Of a DNA stretch of 64,000 nucleotides, positions 21,811-37,639 are shown piece after piece; positions within the stretch are counted from its first letter, which is position 1, and every line of letters starts with the position of its first letter. The stretch is from Absidia repens (Eukaryota > Mucoromycota > Mucoromycetes > Mucorales > Cunninghamellaceae). Position numbers and translations under genes: made by a program. The notes beneath the pieces were generated by a model. That model was given only the letters and a program-made list of their open reading frames with translations. It searched no databases and was not told the DNA's origin. The stretch covers positions 62,001 to 126,000 of the forward strand of contig MCGE01000019.1 of NCBI GenBank assembly GCA_002105175.1, in the 5' to 3' direction.

Positions 21811-22340
21811 CGAGTAATTGGATATGAAGAGTGTTAAAAGATCGAAGTGATGTTGCAACAACGCAAAAAAAAAAAAAAAAAAAAAAATGAAATCAAATTC
21901 AAATCCAGAGAGCTCCGTCTTTTTTTATTTGCCTGGGCATTTGTCAGTCAATAATCCAGCCGACAATTCCCACCTTGATTTTTCCCCATCGGCTTACATA
22001 TTTAATTCTCTACCGTTCACTCTAGCACCAAAAAATATTTGTATCCTATATATTTCCCAGTTTACCATCCCACATAACCACTTTTTTGTTCCTTTTGACT
22101 TCGACCTGATCCACTCATATTGTCTGCAACTTTTGCAATATGAAAACTGGTGTATAGATGTGGTAAAAACACGCATAGCATTCAAAATATTGAAAAAAAG
22201 CTACATTTTATTGGAATAAATAGAGTACAAACGGATGTAAATGGAGAAAGGAAGTAAGAGGCTACCAGCTATATATACATATTAAACTAAGATAAGGGAA
22301 ACGGAATGGAGACGGGAAAATAGGTGGTGAGGTGTCTAAG
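21811..22340. other. Spacer with A run
   Basis: About 530 bases between the F-box gene start and the AFG2B-like gene end. It has a 23-base A run near 21865. A plus-strand open frame at 21887-22219 has no recognised domain and is probably noncoding. The promoter of the F-box gene should lie here. Confidence 0.4.
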
Positions 22341-25625
<3,285 letters not shown>

Positions 25626-25826
25626 AGAAAAAAAATCGAGAGAAGAGGGAAAAAAGGCGACAGAATAGGCGGCATTTTAATGCTTTTTTTTTCTTCCCTT
25701 TGGCATTGAAGGTCACACGCTTTTTCCGATATGGGCTAATCAATCATCATACTAGGAGCATCCCAGATAAACAATAATGATAATGATAATAAGAATAATA
25801 AAAAAATGGATAGTTTTATTCAAGAA

Positions 25827-28054
25827 CTAAATTCTAGCCCACAGACTCTTTGTCAACCTAAATTTCAATACTAGTAAAATAAGTCCACCTAACACATAAG
25901 TAAACCCTGTAAAAATTTTGTAAACTAAAAAAGGAGTTTCGACATGGACCTGAATACCACTAGCAATACTGGGCCCAAATACAGAGAATATATTTGCCAT
26001 CAATAGTATGGATAGAGCAGTTGGGAAACGTTCTAATCCAACAATATCAAGTGTAATAGGCGATACTACAGTGCCCAAGAATAAAAAATATACCATTAGC
26101 ATAATATATTTGATATCAATATCTTCATTCTACTTACAAAGCGTAAAGTATGAGCCACAGAACAAACCAAAGATGATACTAAATGCCATCACAACTCCAT
26201 AATTGTATGCGAACATCCATATTAAGAAGGAGCTTAGCCCACAAATGATGGTCCATATAATATCAGCATTTAAGCGGCCAATTTTGTCAGCAGTGAATCC
26301 CACAAGAGGCCTGCCGATCAAGTTTCCAGTAGATAAAACGGCAACTAATGCTGTGCCTTGTTCAGCACTTAACCCAATTTCATGACAATAAGCTACAACA
26401 ATGGTATATAAATAAAATTAAAACACGCCGACGTAAATCCATTATGCGTTCCATTGAGTTCTGTGAAACATAAGAATGGCTTACACGGTAAAAAGAAGAA
26501 GGGTACAAAAAATCCAGACAAGCTAACCATAGAGCCAAGCAAAAAAAGAACAAAGTTGAGGTCCTTGAGTACAGAGAATTTGAATAGTTCCTTGAGTGGT
26601 CTTGCCCGCCTATCTTCCTTGACACGTTCTTTGACCAATAGACAGGCACCAACACAACAGGCCAGAATAATAAATCCAAGAATGCGATAGGCCCATCCAA
26701 CACCAAGAGAAGGATTGTTGTTGGCTGCATTGAGGACGAATGGAAGAATCAGACCACCAAATCCAGATCCAGAACTGGCAAGGCCCATGGCGAATCCCCT
26801 CCTCTTGTCAAACCATCTTGGTGCCGTGTTTGTCACTGCAAGAGAAGCAGTGGTTAATAAGGGTCAAATAAATCAAACATATTCATAACATACGAGCTTA
26901 CCTGTTACATACAAAAGTGAGGCACCCAAGCCGAACACTTCATGTTAAAGAAAAGAGGAGATTAGCATGAGAGACTTTTTTTTTTTTTTTTTTTTTTTAA
27001 AAAAAAGTGCATAATTGAAATCCCGTCTACCTACCGATGCCCTGACAGAGATAAAGATGCCAAATCTGATAAATAAAAAATCATTAAATCAGAGGAGTTA
27101 ATTAAACCTATATTGTAAAAAGTATTACCTCGGTAGCAAAGCCAGCCATCATCAAGCCAAGGGTAGCCAAAAAGGAGCCAACGCCCAATAAAACATTTAT
27201 GCCATACCGAGAGACAATCAATTGAGCCGGAATACCACAAAGATTAACCATTGCTTCCATGATAGTTCCTGCAAAACTCAATTTTAGCTGAGCATCAGGT
27301 GTATCCTGAAAAATTTTCTCAAACATTGCTTGCATCACACCTATATTGCAAAAAGAGAAGAGAAAAAAAAAGTGATCATAGTAGTATGGTCCGAAAAAAA
27401 ACACAACCGCGTTTTGTTTTTTAAGAGAGTGAGTTCAAATTGAAAAAAAGATACCTTCATAGGTGATAACAAAGACGAGGCACATATAATACGATCCTTT
27501 CCTAAAAAAAAGGAAGCTTACCCCTGGTAGACACATCCCATTCATAAAAATAAATAATAGTAATAATCAATAAACCTTTGACGAATCCTACTGCTTTTTC
27601 TTGCCACAGATTTTTTTTTTTTTTATTACCATGAACTTGCAGTTCCGAAGCAAAGAACTTGTACAAAGAAAGCCCCCAAAATCACCAGCCATGCTCGAGT
27701 ACCTTCCAATGGAGGAATGGTGACTGGATTGGCATTGGATTCTAAATCATTCGATTTATCTGGTTAAGCCATAACCATAATATAATATATAAAAAAAAAA
27801 AAAATAGAAAATAAAAAAACAGATCAGTTCATGTCCTAATTTTGTGCCTATATGATACCATTATAGTGGGAGACAGTGTTTTGGGAATTTGTATACATAC
27901 GGTGATATGAGGTTTCTTTGGTTTCAAGGTTTGCTTCAGAACCACGTTCATGGTGGGAGAGCGTATTCTGATGATCATTGGCATCAACAATATTGAACAC
28001 CGTTGACACCGAATCGTTAGCCTCTTCATTCTTGTTTGTCATTTCACTTTTCAT
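25827..28054 (-). CDS. MFS transporter, monocarboxylate/oxalate-formate type
   Basis: A 12-helix major facilitator protein, probably moving an organic acid across a membrane. Exons: 28054-27859, 27759-27630, 27501-27455, 27340-27129, 27065-27035, 26937-26902, 26835-26485, 26392-26138 and 26065-25827; all junctions keep frame, giving 498 residues. A hydrophilic N-terminal tail (about 85 residues) precedes helix 1 (WLVILGAFFVQVLCFG). Typical motifs are GVMQAMFEKIF, APRWFDKRRGFAMGLASSGS (the RR-G-A-GLA-G signature of fungal monocarboxylate permease-like MFS) and GRPLVGFTADKIGR. The 47-base third exon (KGSYYMCLVFVITYE) splits the usual WGVxQ junction. Frame forces its inclusion in this model, but it deserves an RNA check. 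Substrate unknown. Confidence 0.88.
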
Positions 28055-28553
28055 ATTGCGTTTGTGTCTTTTTTGACTTGAGCTAAAAAAAAGGAAGACA
28101 AGAAAAAAAGAGTGGAAATTGATGCACTTTTATACTAATGATGGCTCATATTTTTTTTTCCCATATCAAGATATGGAGATACCAGATATACCAAATATCG
28201 CCTTTTATCTACCATCGATTACTGCCATGCCTAGCTGATAAAGTTTTTCAATATATCCTATTTTTCAATCAAGTAGCACAACATTTTATTGGTCAGATCA
28301 ATACACAAGATATGTAAGAAAGTTTTTTATTTATTCAAACAAAAAGCAAAAAAAAAAAAAAAAAGTGGGGTTGGCGTTCTATTTTAAATGAATGTAGGGA
28401 AGAATATTAGGTGATAAGAGGGAAAGTATATATAAATAAATAAAAAATACACTATTAAAAGAGGTTCATAGAATAATAAATAAATAAGAGAATGACTGTA
28501 ATGAATGGATGAAATAAATGGTACTGCTGATAAGATAATGGTGGAGATGTAAT
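28055..28553. other. Spacer between DIP2 3' end and transporter 5' end
   Basis: About 500 AT-rich bases with no recognised gene. It should carry the transporter promoter and the DIP2-like terminator region. A T-rich block (CATATTTTTTTTTC) and an 18-base A run near 28347 are visible. Confidence 0.4.
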
Positions 28554-31500
28554 TTACGCAGAAGACGGTGAGGAGGAGGATGTCATGTTGAGTTGGCTGC
28601 TCTGGTGACTTCCTAATGTATCGTTACGCGTCAGTCCGTCGTCGCTGGTCGAGGATGGTTGCTTACTATTAAGATCAGTTGTTGTTTCAGCAATGGAAGA
28701 AGCACGGGTTGAGGGAGGTCGAGTATTCGTAGTGCGAAGAGAGGCAGCATCATTGTTGTCGTTAGAATATTGTGATTGTTCCCATTGCAAATGCAGAGGT
28801 TCGTGTTGATTGGTAATACGTTTGACATATATAGTGGATCTACGCAAATCATATAAAGTGGTTAGCTGTTATCCGTAACATAGATCACGCATTTACTATA
28901 TAGGCAACTTACAACTTCTTTTCAACATAGGCAGTCAAAGTCTTGTCTCTTTGCTTTTCACCAAATCGTGACCGAGGTAAACTGGTTGGCAAAATGATCG
29001 CCACCGTGTCCACCAGGAAGGAATGGTTTTCCAAAACCGCACTCACAATCAATGGTGTGGCCGACGTCGCATGTTCCTTTGATTTCACGGCAACAATAGC
29101 AATTATTTCCTTATCATGTTGGATAACAACGCTAAAAAGATCATTAAAATAAGATATTAGAAATGCTTATAACCCTCCACTCCACCTTTTCTTTTGCTAT
29201 ATCTTTCTTACCTTCCATTCGCTGGGATACCCGGGTGGCACCGTTCAATAGAAGTTTCAACATCACCAGGGAAGTGCATCAAACCACTCCGTTCAATAAT
29301 TTCACACTTTGAACCTAACACATATAAGCATTGGCCTTCTTCCAACATTGGACCCATCACATTACCGCGCCGCTGTACATTCCAAAGGAAGCCAAGATCA
29401 CTTGTCCGCATATACTTTTTGCTTGGGTCCGCACCGGGTAATGTTGCTTCCAGTATTCCGGCATCAATATCGTCACCAGTTTTACCATCCGTCAATAAAT
29501 GCTTCACGTTACTGTCAGATGACACCCATATTTCACCGACTACGCCACTTGGACACAAGGTAAGAGTTACAGGATTCACAATAGCCACCATCGTATTACT
29601 TGGGACAATGCCAGAGTCGTTCAAAACCACACCTCTTGATTCTTCTTCCAAAGGTAAAGAGCGTACGATGCCACGGCGTAACCAGTACAAATCAGCAATA
29701 AGAGTAATAGGCTCAACCAGCATGTAAGATCTTGTAGTGACCATAGGATTGGCAATGTGGCTATAAGTGGTATTGAGTGCTTCCTTTTCAAGACGGTGTA
29801 ACGAGAAGAACCGAGCTAAATGTTGATCTATTTTTTTTTTTTGGTCAGATCAAAAAGATCAGTTATTGAATAATTCTATTTCTCTGATCCCCCCTTTCCA
29901 CTTACAAAATATAGGACGTGGTCGCCCTTCTGTCGTCATCATTATGTTCTGTACGTTGTGTAAAGCCAATCGACGTTGTTCAGTTGTTGGTCCCATACGG
30001 TTCATCGCATATTGCAGCATTGGTAAAGTCACGCAGACATCCTTAGCTATAATTGGCAAAAAAAAAAGAAGTTCAATTTCAAACCTGGTTTCATTGAGGG
30101 GAAAGAGAGTTGTTCATTTACCTTTGTATCGTTGTATCATTTCAAAGAATGAGAAGGGGTCCAAATAAAAGTCTTCGGTAGGTACCATCACAGTAATACA
30201 CCCAACATATACTCCACAAAAGGTGCTATGTAATAACCCCAAGTTGTCACAAGCACCAAGACCAGTAGCCACAATACCACGTTGCCATTTCATTTGACAA
30301 GTTGTTTTATGTGCCCGACATTGCTGAAGAATGGTTTCATGCCGTAAAGCAGGATAGAGTCGTTTCCCATCCGCTCCTATTTGCGACAGAATCAATGGTG
30401 CCGTAGTGTTGTTGCTTGCCAGCCATTCAGGTTGAATTGCCATTCCACTTTCCTTGCCAAGAAGTTTGTGATGCTTTGGTGCTTTGTTGATATTGGTGAA
30501 TTCTGGAAGTTTGTAACCCTTGAAAGTAGATGTGGTGAGTTGACGCATAGCAGGATTCACCGGTTTATTCTTGAGAATATTTTCAGAGAGACTGTTCACA
30601 ATCACATAGGTCACATTGAGATCGCGAGCTGTGGTCAAAACAACTTCCATATCGTCTTTGATTCGTTGTGCCTGTTGCTGTTGAGGGTCAGGGACATCCA
30701 CTGGAACCGGAGTAACACCAATCACAAGACACGCATAAATAGCGAGAATCCAATCCACACTAAAAGGAACAACAATAAGTGCTTTGCGTCCGCGTTTCAG
30801 TCCACGTTTCATCAAATAAGTAGCAACCGATGCAATAGTGTAGTTGATTTTGCGCCAAGTGTAAGGTTTTGTTTCCACCGCCCCAGATCCATTGTGTGTC
30901 AAACCAACAAATGCAGTTTCCTCGGGATGTATTGCCGTTCGCCACTGCAAAACCTCCACAATATTGGTGAATGTTGATGAGAGATCGAAACCAGTTCGTT
31001 CGTCAATAACCGATCCCACTGTTTCCATTCCAGTATGTTGTTGCTGATAACTTGGCATGATTGCTCTTTGTCTGATTGCCCGCTCGTATGCCATGCCTGA
31101 TCGCCATAAAGCTTGTGGTACAGAATCATCATTAGCTGCCAAGTTGTATATTGTTCGGTCTACATCCATACGAACATGTCGAATCGTCAATTGGCCATTT
31201 AGGAATGCGCGCTTTGTCATCAATGCATGAATTTGACGCCGACCATGTTTCAAATGTCGTGGGAGTGCATTGTTGCCTACTACTATCACCGCAAATGCTC
31301 GTAACCCCAGAAGGTCCAGTAAGCTTTCATCCACTTCAGCAGCCATTCCGGGTAATTCAGATCGCACGGCACTTGATTCGAACGCCACTACTGGAAGATG
31401 TTGGTTGTTCACAGTGATGTCGAAAACAGCACTATAATGAATATAAATATTAAAACAAAAAATATTAGTTTCATTCGATAATTTCGCTATGTCGCTTTTG

Positions 31501-34500
31501 ATTCTTACCATTTGTCATTTTGAGTTCGGCTTTCAATAATATCAACAACATCATTTGCAAAGTAAACTTCTTCCAGACCTTGAGCTTCACCAAACACTTG
31601 TTGTCGAATCCTATCTTCATAGTTTCCAAATACAACTAGACGGCCACCAATCAACGTTCCAATTAAGCCAGTACGAAGAAATTCTTGATTGTAAATTTCA
31701 GGATATAACGTTTCAGGCAAGACAATTGTTGGTTTGGCATGGAAGATGGCTTCGCTGTGACGAGGTAAAGCCCAAAAACCGCCCGAAATGGAGGGAGCAT
31801 CAATCCATACTTCACCAATAGTATCAGGAGGACATAAGGTAGTTGTATCAGGATCAACAATTGCTACAGTGGCTATATCATGCACAAGCATAGAAAAAAA
31901 AAAAAAACATAGTGAGATATTTGATTGAGATATTTATGAACAAAAGTCACTTTCTTACCTTCAGGAATAACAAATCCAAAAGAACTGACAAGGACTTCAT
32001 GGCAATCAGTACGAGCTCGACGAGCGCCTTCACCAGCAGCTACTACGACGACCTTGTTCATCTTTAACGCTTCAGCATCCAGTAAGCATTCCCAAACATC
32101 ATTTGATTGACCTTCCGCAAGTATAGGTCGATTTTCTTGGCCATTTTCATATCCGTCCAATTGAGCAGGTCCCAAGTTATCACGTATACTGAGAAGCATA
32201 CCACCATGTTCCGCCAAAGATAACACTGGACAAATCACGCCGATCGGGTCATCATTGTTGCCCAAAGGTCGTAGGAGTTTATCAGCAATCGTTTGATTCA
32301 AATCAGGTTTAGATACGCAGCTGTCGATGAAAAGATGTCGTAACGAAGAGAGATCGGGTGCCACCTTTTTGCTATGGTTGATGACTTCTTTCGTGTTATC
32401 TTGATAGTATTTGGTGATTCGATTCAGTGCTGTATAATCAGATAACGCAATCGTTGCTGTGCAAAAGAAAACAAAAGTATGATGAATATCATTTTGTGCA
32501 ACAATTCCCTTTCGTCTGTTCATTACCTTTGTATTTTGATAAAACATAAATCCAAACAGCGGGTGTGTCAACGATGCTACCACTAGTGAAGACAGTATGA
32601 TTTCCACAATACACCGAGCATAAAACCGATAAAACCAAACCTACTTGCTGTCTTGGTTCCAAATAACTAACTACTGTGTCATAACCAGAGTAACCAGATT
32701 GCTGTTTAGGCGCCACGTTCAAAGTTTCAACCGCATCATTGCTGATAGATACATCCGTTTCTGTCACTGAAGCCTTGTACACCCGTCCTTCCGCCATGAT
32801 CGTTTGATGAGTAATTGTCACACCCTTGAGTTCACCATTCACCGCTTTTGCATATTCAATGTAAGCCAATTCAGGTACCTTGACAGGAGGATATTCCTTG
32901 ATTTTCTTGGTAGGATACCAGGTGCCAAAATCATTTGTTTTCCACCATTCTACATTTGCTGGTATTTCCGTGGAGCGAGTCTGCATGTCCTTGATAAAGG
33001 CACGATGATTGAAGTCAGTGGTGAGGACTAGGTTCGCGCTTGTCAGATTGAGGATAAATGATAATTCGGACAGATCATCAGCAGCATTGATAGGGACAGC
33101 CACCATACCGGCAAAGAAGCACCCAAAAAAAGCCACAATAAAGTCCAGAACTTCAGATTTTCGGTAGATAAGCGCCACACGATCGCCCATCTGTAAGCCA
33201 GACTTGTCACGAATGGAAATTGCCACCTTCTCCGCACGTGCATTTAATTTTTCCCAAGAGATCGACAGCGGTTCTTTTCCTTTGGCATCTACCACTGTGA
33301 AAGCGGTTGCGAGTCGATGACTGTCACTGGTTGCACGGTATCGCAAAATGGAAGCAAGGTTGTCATAATTGCCAAGATTCTGTTGATTTTTCCCACCGGC
33401 GGCACCATCCAGGATCGGGAAAGGAATAGATCGTGGTTGTAAAGGTCGCATTTGACGCCCAGCCAGGTCCGCCAGTAACATTTGTTCATAAGGATCGTCT
33501 AGACGAAGTAATGACACGGGCGCAGGTTCAATTGCCTTGAATGAGGTTGCCATATAGCTATCACCATATCGACTTCGGCCACGGTTTCTGTGATCTATCC
33601 GTCTTGCAGGATTCATAGAAGATGCCATTGTGCCCTTTCTGGTAGATGCAGACATGATGGAAGGATCTCGTCCTGGGGTAGGTCGCCATCCACCACCAAC
33701 CGATGCAGTGTCTAATAAATAAAAAATAAAATTAAAATCCAAAAACACACTAAAACCCAAATTCGTCCCACCCTATATTACCCAGATAATTTTATTACTT
33801 ACCCCAATCGGAATCAGTGCGTCGAATACCTCCACCAGGGGATGATACTGACTCCAAAGATGTATCCACATAATCCGAACTCTGACGAGGTACCTGAGAC
33901 ATTTGAGATCTGTCCACCGACATGTTGGCTGATTCTATCGATGACGTTCGTGTATGTCGGGAAGTACTACTTGGTGGTCGCATTGGTGAGCCTTGGACTG
34001 ATTGTGTTGTAGGTTGCTGTTGTTGTTGAGAAGATGGCACAGGAGGTCGAAAATATGGAGGTCTTGGTTGTAGGACTTGAGGAGCAGGAGCACCACCACT
34101 ATACATGTGAGGAGGGGGAGGTCTACCGCCTGTCGGATATCCCTGAGGACGGTACATTGCACCGCCAGCGTTACCGTTGACTTGATGAGGTAAAGGCGGA
34201 CGAGGACCAGGATAGCCATGGGAAGAAGGAGGAGGACCCATTCCATATTGTGGTCTGTTCATCATTCGATAATCATACGGTCTCGGTCTCGCAGAGCCAT
34301 AAGGCTGATGCCATTGTTGAGGTTGGGGTTGAGGTTGAGGATGTTGATTTCGATAGGCTGGATATTGTTGTGGTTGTACACCTGACCGTGGTGGTAAAGA
34401 TTGTTGATGCTGCTGCCGTGGAGATTGAGTGAGAATCGAAGATTGTTGTTGTTGTTGAAGTAATTGCTGTTGTAACTGCCCTTGTTGCTCCTGTGAGATG

Positions 34501-34940
34501 ACTTGTTGGTTGCCTTCCACAAAGGTTTCTGGTGATGCAGACCGTGGAGGAGAGTGAGTGGGCGAGGGCAAAAAGTCCAAAAAGTCCACATGGTCAGCAG
34601 CGGATGGTTCAGGACCAAGATCAAATTCGCTTTCTTCATTTGAGGGTTGATATTCTTCGTCTTCCATATCCAGGGATGTGGGTTCAATTTGTGGTTCTTG
34701 ATGATAAAACTCCCCTTCAGTAGGTCTATAAGTGCGTGTGACAAGTGGTGGTGGAGTAGTTGACTGATCTAGGTTACCAGCAGAGCTTGGTGGTGTTGCC
34801 AGCTCCAGGTAGGGTTTCAAAAGAGCCGCCTTTTTCTTATCATAACCTTTTTGTGTAATATCGCCATCTTCCAGTTCCTGCTCCAATATGCCAAGTTCTT
34901 CTTGAAGATCTGGCGGTAGATCATCAAGTGGGTTCTTCAT
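28554..34940 (-). CDS. DIP2: DIP2 homologue: DMAP1-binding domain plus two adenylation-like domains
   Basis: A very large protein (1918 residues) matching disco-interacting protein 2 (yeast Cmr2), linked in published work to diacylglycerol balance. Exons: 34940-33803, 33711-32527, 32456-31959, 31872-31509, 31431-30122, 30046-29906, 29827-29212, 29131-28913 and 28839-28554; all junctions keep frame. Residues 1-60 are the DMAP1-binding domain (LPPDLQEELGILEQELEDGD, then ITQKGYDKKKAALL). A Gln/Pro-rich linker (about 110-370) follows. Two acyl-CoA-synthetase-like domains start near residues 490 (LASILRYRA) and 1210 (TNIVEVLQWR). Neither shows the usual TSGSTG loop; the first has IEYAKAVNGELKGVTITH instead, as DIP2 proteins do. 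The Ser/Thr-rich C-terminus seems disordered. It is divergent from the CDF gene at 35437. Confidence 0.93.
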
Positions 34941-35436
34941 GTGTAATCGAATATAAGGTAGTGTGCTTCAAGTGAGGAGAGGTGACAATCAAATCACCAA
35001 GAAGATAAAAAGCACTTGTATGAATCGTAGTGAAGATTTGTGTATAAAAAAAAGTGAAAGAGTTAAAAAAAAAGTACAATCCCTTGAGATTTTGAAAAAA
35101 ACAATTAAAACCGCGCAGCGAAAAAAATAAAAATAGTTTTCCAAATCTGCCAAAAATGTATGAACAAACATGTATTCCATATGAAGCTTACTGCTATTGA
35201 ACAATACGACTAAAGTAGCTTTTTATAGGCACACTCCTTCATGCACCTTGTATAGAAAAATTAAAATATAATATAGCAGTGTATTTACAGTCATTGATTG
35301 ACCAGAATTCCCTTTCCAGATCATTAGAGTAAATATTCACATTCCGATCATTGACATTTTGCTTCAATCACTTTCTTCTTTCCCTCCTCTCCCCTTTTCC
35401 CTTTACTTGGTTTTGGTGCCTGCCGTTTTTTTTTCA
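34941..35436. promoter_or_regulatory. Probable bidirectional promoter region
   Basis: 496 bases separate the start codons of the DIP2-like gene (minus) and the CDF gene (plus). No gene is seen inside it. A C/T-rich tract (CTTTCTTCTTTCCCTCCTCT, about 35371) precedes the CDF start. That the two genes share control is inference from layout. Confidence 0.45.
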
Positions 35437-37387
35437 ATGCAATCTACGAGGAGGCTTAACAAAAGACAGCCTGTGTCAGTAACTGCTTTACCTATTAAAG
35501 TCGAAACTACTGCTTCTCCTGGAAATATGACATCTGTCCTAAGCGAGACCTCGTTCCAGCAACCTCAGTATCAAGTGCCTGCCCATCTGGAACAAACCCA
35601 TACTCATCAAGATCATGGTTTACACGGTGAACCTCTTATTAAGGTAACCATTATATATATTTACAAACAAGGCGAATTTATTAAATAGTATATTTTTTTT
35701 ATCTTGATCTCTTTATTTCAGACCGCCAATGAACCTGTTTTTGATAACCACAACCGTATCCCATATCAACAACACTCTCATGCTGGATATGACAACTCTT
35801 ATTCTAGTCACAACCACGATAATGGACATATCCACAACCACGATCACCACGATCACCATGAACAACAGCAACACGTCGAACATAGTCATGACAATGACAC
35901 CGGATATGGTCATCAACACAACCACACCAACGATCATCATGTAGCTCACGTTCAACCGCGCGCTTCTTATCATTCTCACAATGGGCATGGTCACGGTCAC
36001 GAGCATCATGGTCATGGCGATGGCCATGTTCATACTCATCAAGACCACGATCATGATCACCATCATCACTCCCACCATGGTCACGACCACAATCACAATC
36101 ACAACCATGCTCATGGACATGACCACGACCATGCACACGGACACGAAGGCCACCACCACCATCATCATCATTCATACCCTCCTGTGTTCACGCCACCTCT
36201 CCCATCATGGTCTGAACTTTTCTCCACGCTATCACCTACACAAAAGACGGTATTTACTTGGTTTATGATACACTCGGCCATCGGTATATGGGTGTATTGC
36301 ATCGGTATTTCAAATGGAGCACTTTCTGTCGTTGGATTTTCTTACCTTGTTATATTTGATGCATTGGGTGTCCTCAATTCATTTATCTCAAGCATTATTC
36401 GAACGAGTCCTTCTTACGGCCACTCTAACACAAAACGTCCTTTCGGGTAAGCTAGGGAATAGGGGGAAATAACTGCTTGGTATTTTAGATTTTTTTTACC
36501 TGATACTATTTTTATCCTCATTCACAAATTTAGTGCTCATCGATATGAAATTATATTTGCAATGGCGACTACTGTTTATCTATTATTTGCCACAATGCAC
36601 AATACCAAGGAATCTTTAGAACACTTTTTATTGGAAGGTCATCACGGAGGAGCACATCATGAAGAATCATCATCATTCGGTTTTGGGGTGTTTTTGGCAG
36701 TGTCAGTGGCCATTGGTACTTGCTGTCTTGCTAGTGTAGCTCTTCGAAACCATGACAATTTTGTGCGATGTAAGTTGGAAATCGAATCAAATATGTGTGC
36801 GAATGCTAATAATCGGGATGAACGTTAACAAAATATTCTTTTATCTCTCTTTAGTTTTACGTCGCACACCACCCACGGTCCATGGTTTCTCTTACAACGT
36901 CGTCAACCGGGGACGGGGTAATCCTATCAATGTGATATTGTCCAATGTTTATTCATCGTCTATAGTCAGTTGTGGGTCGTTGGTTCTCATTTCTAACATG
37001 CTTGGATTGTCCTCTTCTTCGATAGACAAGTTATTGGCTTTGATGGAGTCGGTGGTGATGTTTTATTTAGGATACCCTACAGCAAAAGCACTGGCGAATT
37101 TGTTACTTCAAACTACACCAAACACCGTACGTAATGGGGTGGAAACACGGCTTTATGAAATCAAGCAAAATCCGAATATTATCTCTGTGGATCGAGTACA
37201 CTTCTGGCAAAACACATATGGTCGATGTGTTGGTACTTTGGAGGTGCAAATTCGAGCCGATGCTGAAGAACAGGCGGTGCTGCAATTTATTTACCAAAAG
37301 CTAGAAGGATTGACCAGTAGCGGTGGGGATGGTTATGATGATGTTGGGCAACCCAGTGAATTGACTGTTAGCATTATAAAAAATTAG
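35437..37387 (+). CDS. ZRG17: Zrg17/ZnT6-like cation diffusion facilitator, His-rich
   Basis: A CDF-family membrane protein of 566 residues. Exons: 35437-35643, 35722-36446, 36534-36769 and 36855-37387. The N-terminal half (about residues 85-222) is extremely His-rich, ending in a run of seven His before SYPPVFTPPLPSW. Helices follow (VFTWFMIHSAIGIWVYCIG; YLVIFDALGVLNSF; ATTVYLLFATMHNT). The HxxxD metal-site pairs of active CDF transporters are incomplete: helix II keeps only the Asp of FDALG, and helix V reads VYSSSIVSCGSLVLI. That fits the non-transporting partner subunits Zrg17 and ZnT6, which pair with Cis4/Msc2/ZnT5 in the secretory pathway. A cytosolic C-terminal domain (NIISVDRVHFWQ, CVGTLEVQI) completes it. 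The Bem46-like gene follows after 252 bases. Confidence 0.85.
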
Positions 37388-37639
37388 ACTAGTTATTATT
37401 ATTTATCTTTTATTTTTTGCACAAATAAAGCATTTACTATCTTCTATACTTTTTGTTTGTGGTAGTGGCATTGACAGGATTTTCGCTGCAGTGGAACCAA
37501 TATATCATTTTGATCATTCACACTCCGCCGTACGCCCCTCCAATACCCCGAAAAAAACACCCTTTATAACTTTGTCCCCTTATTCCTTCTTCTTTCTTTT
37601 CCTATTTTTTTTTTTTTTTTTTTTTTTTTACATTCAATC

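Noticed and set aside
35713..36175. Long minus-strand frames opposite the CDF gene
   Set aside because: They mirror the His-codon-rich exon (CAC/CAT) and give low-complexity Met/Val or Asp/His/Arg peptides.
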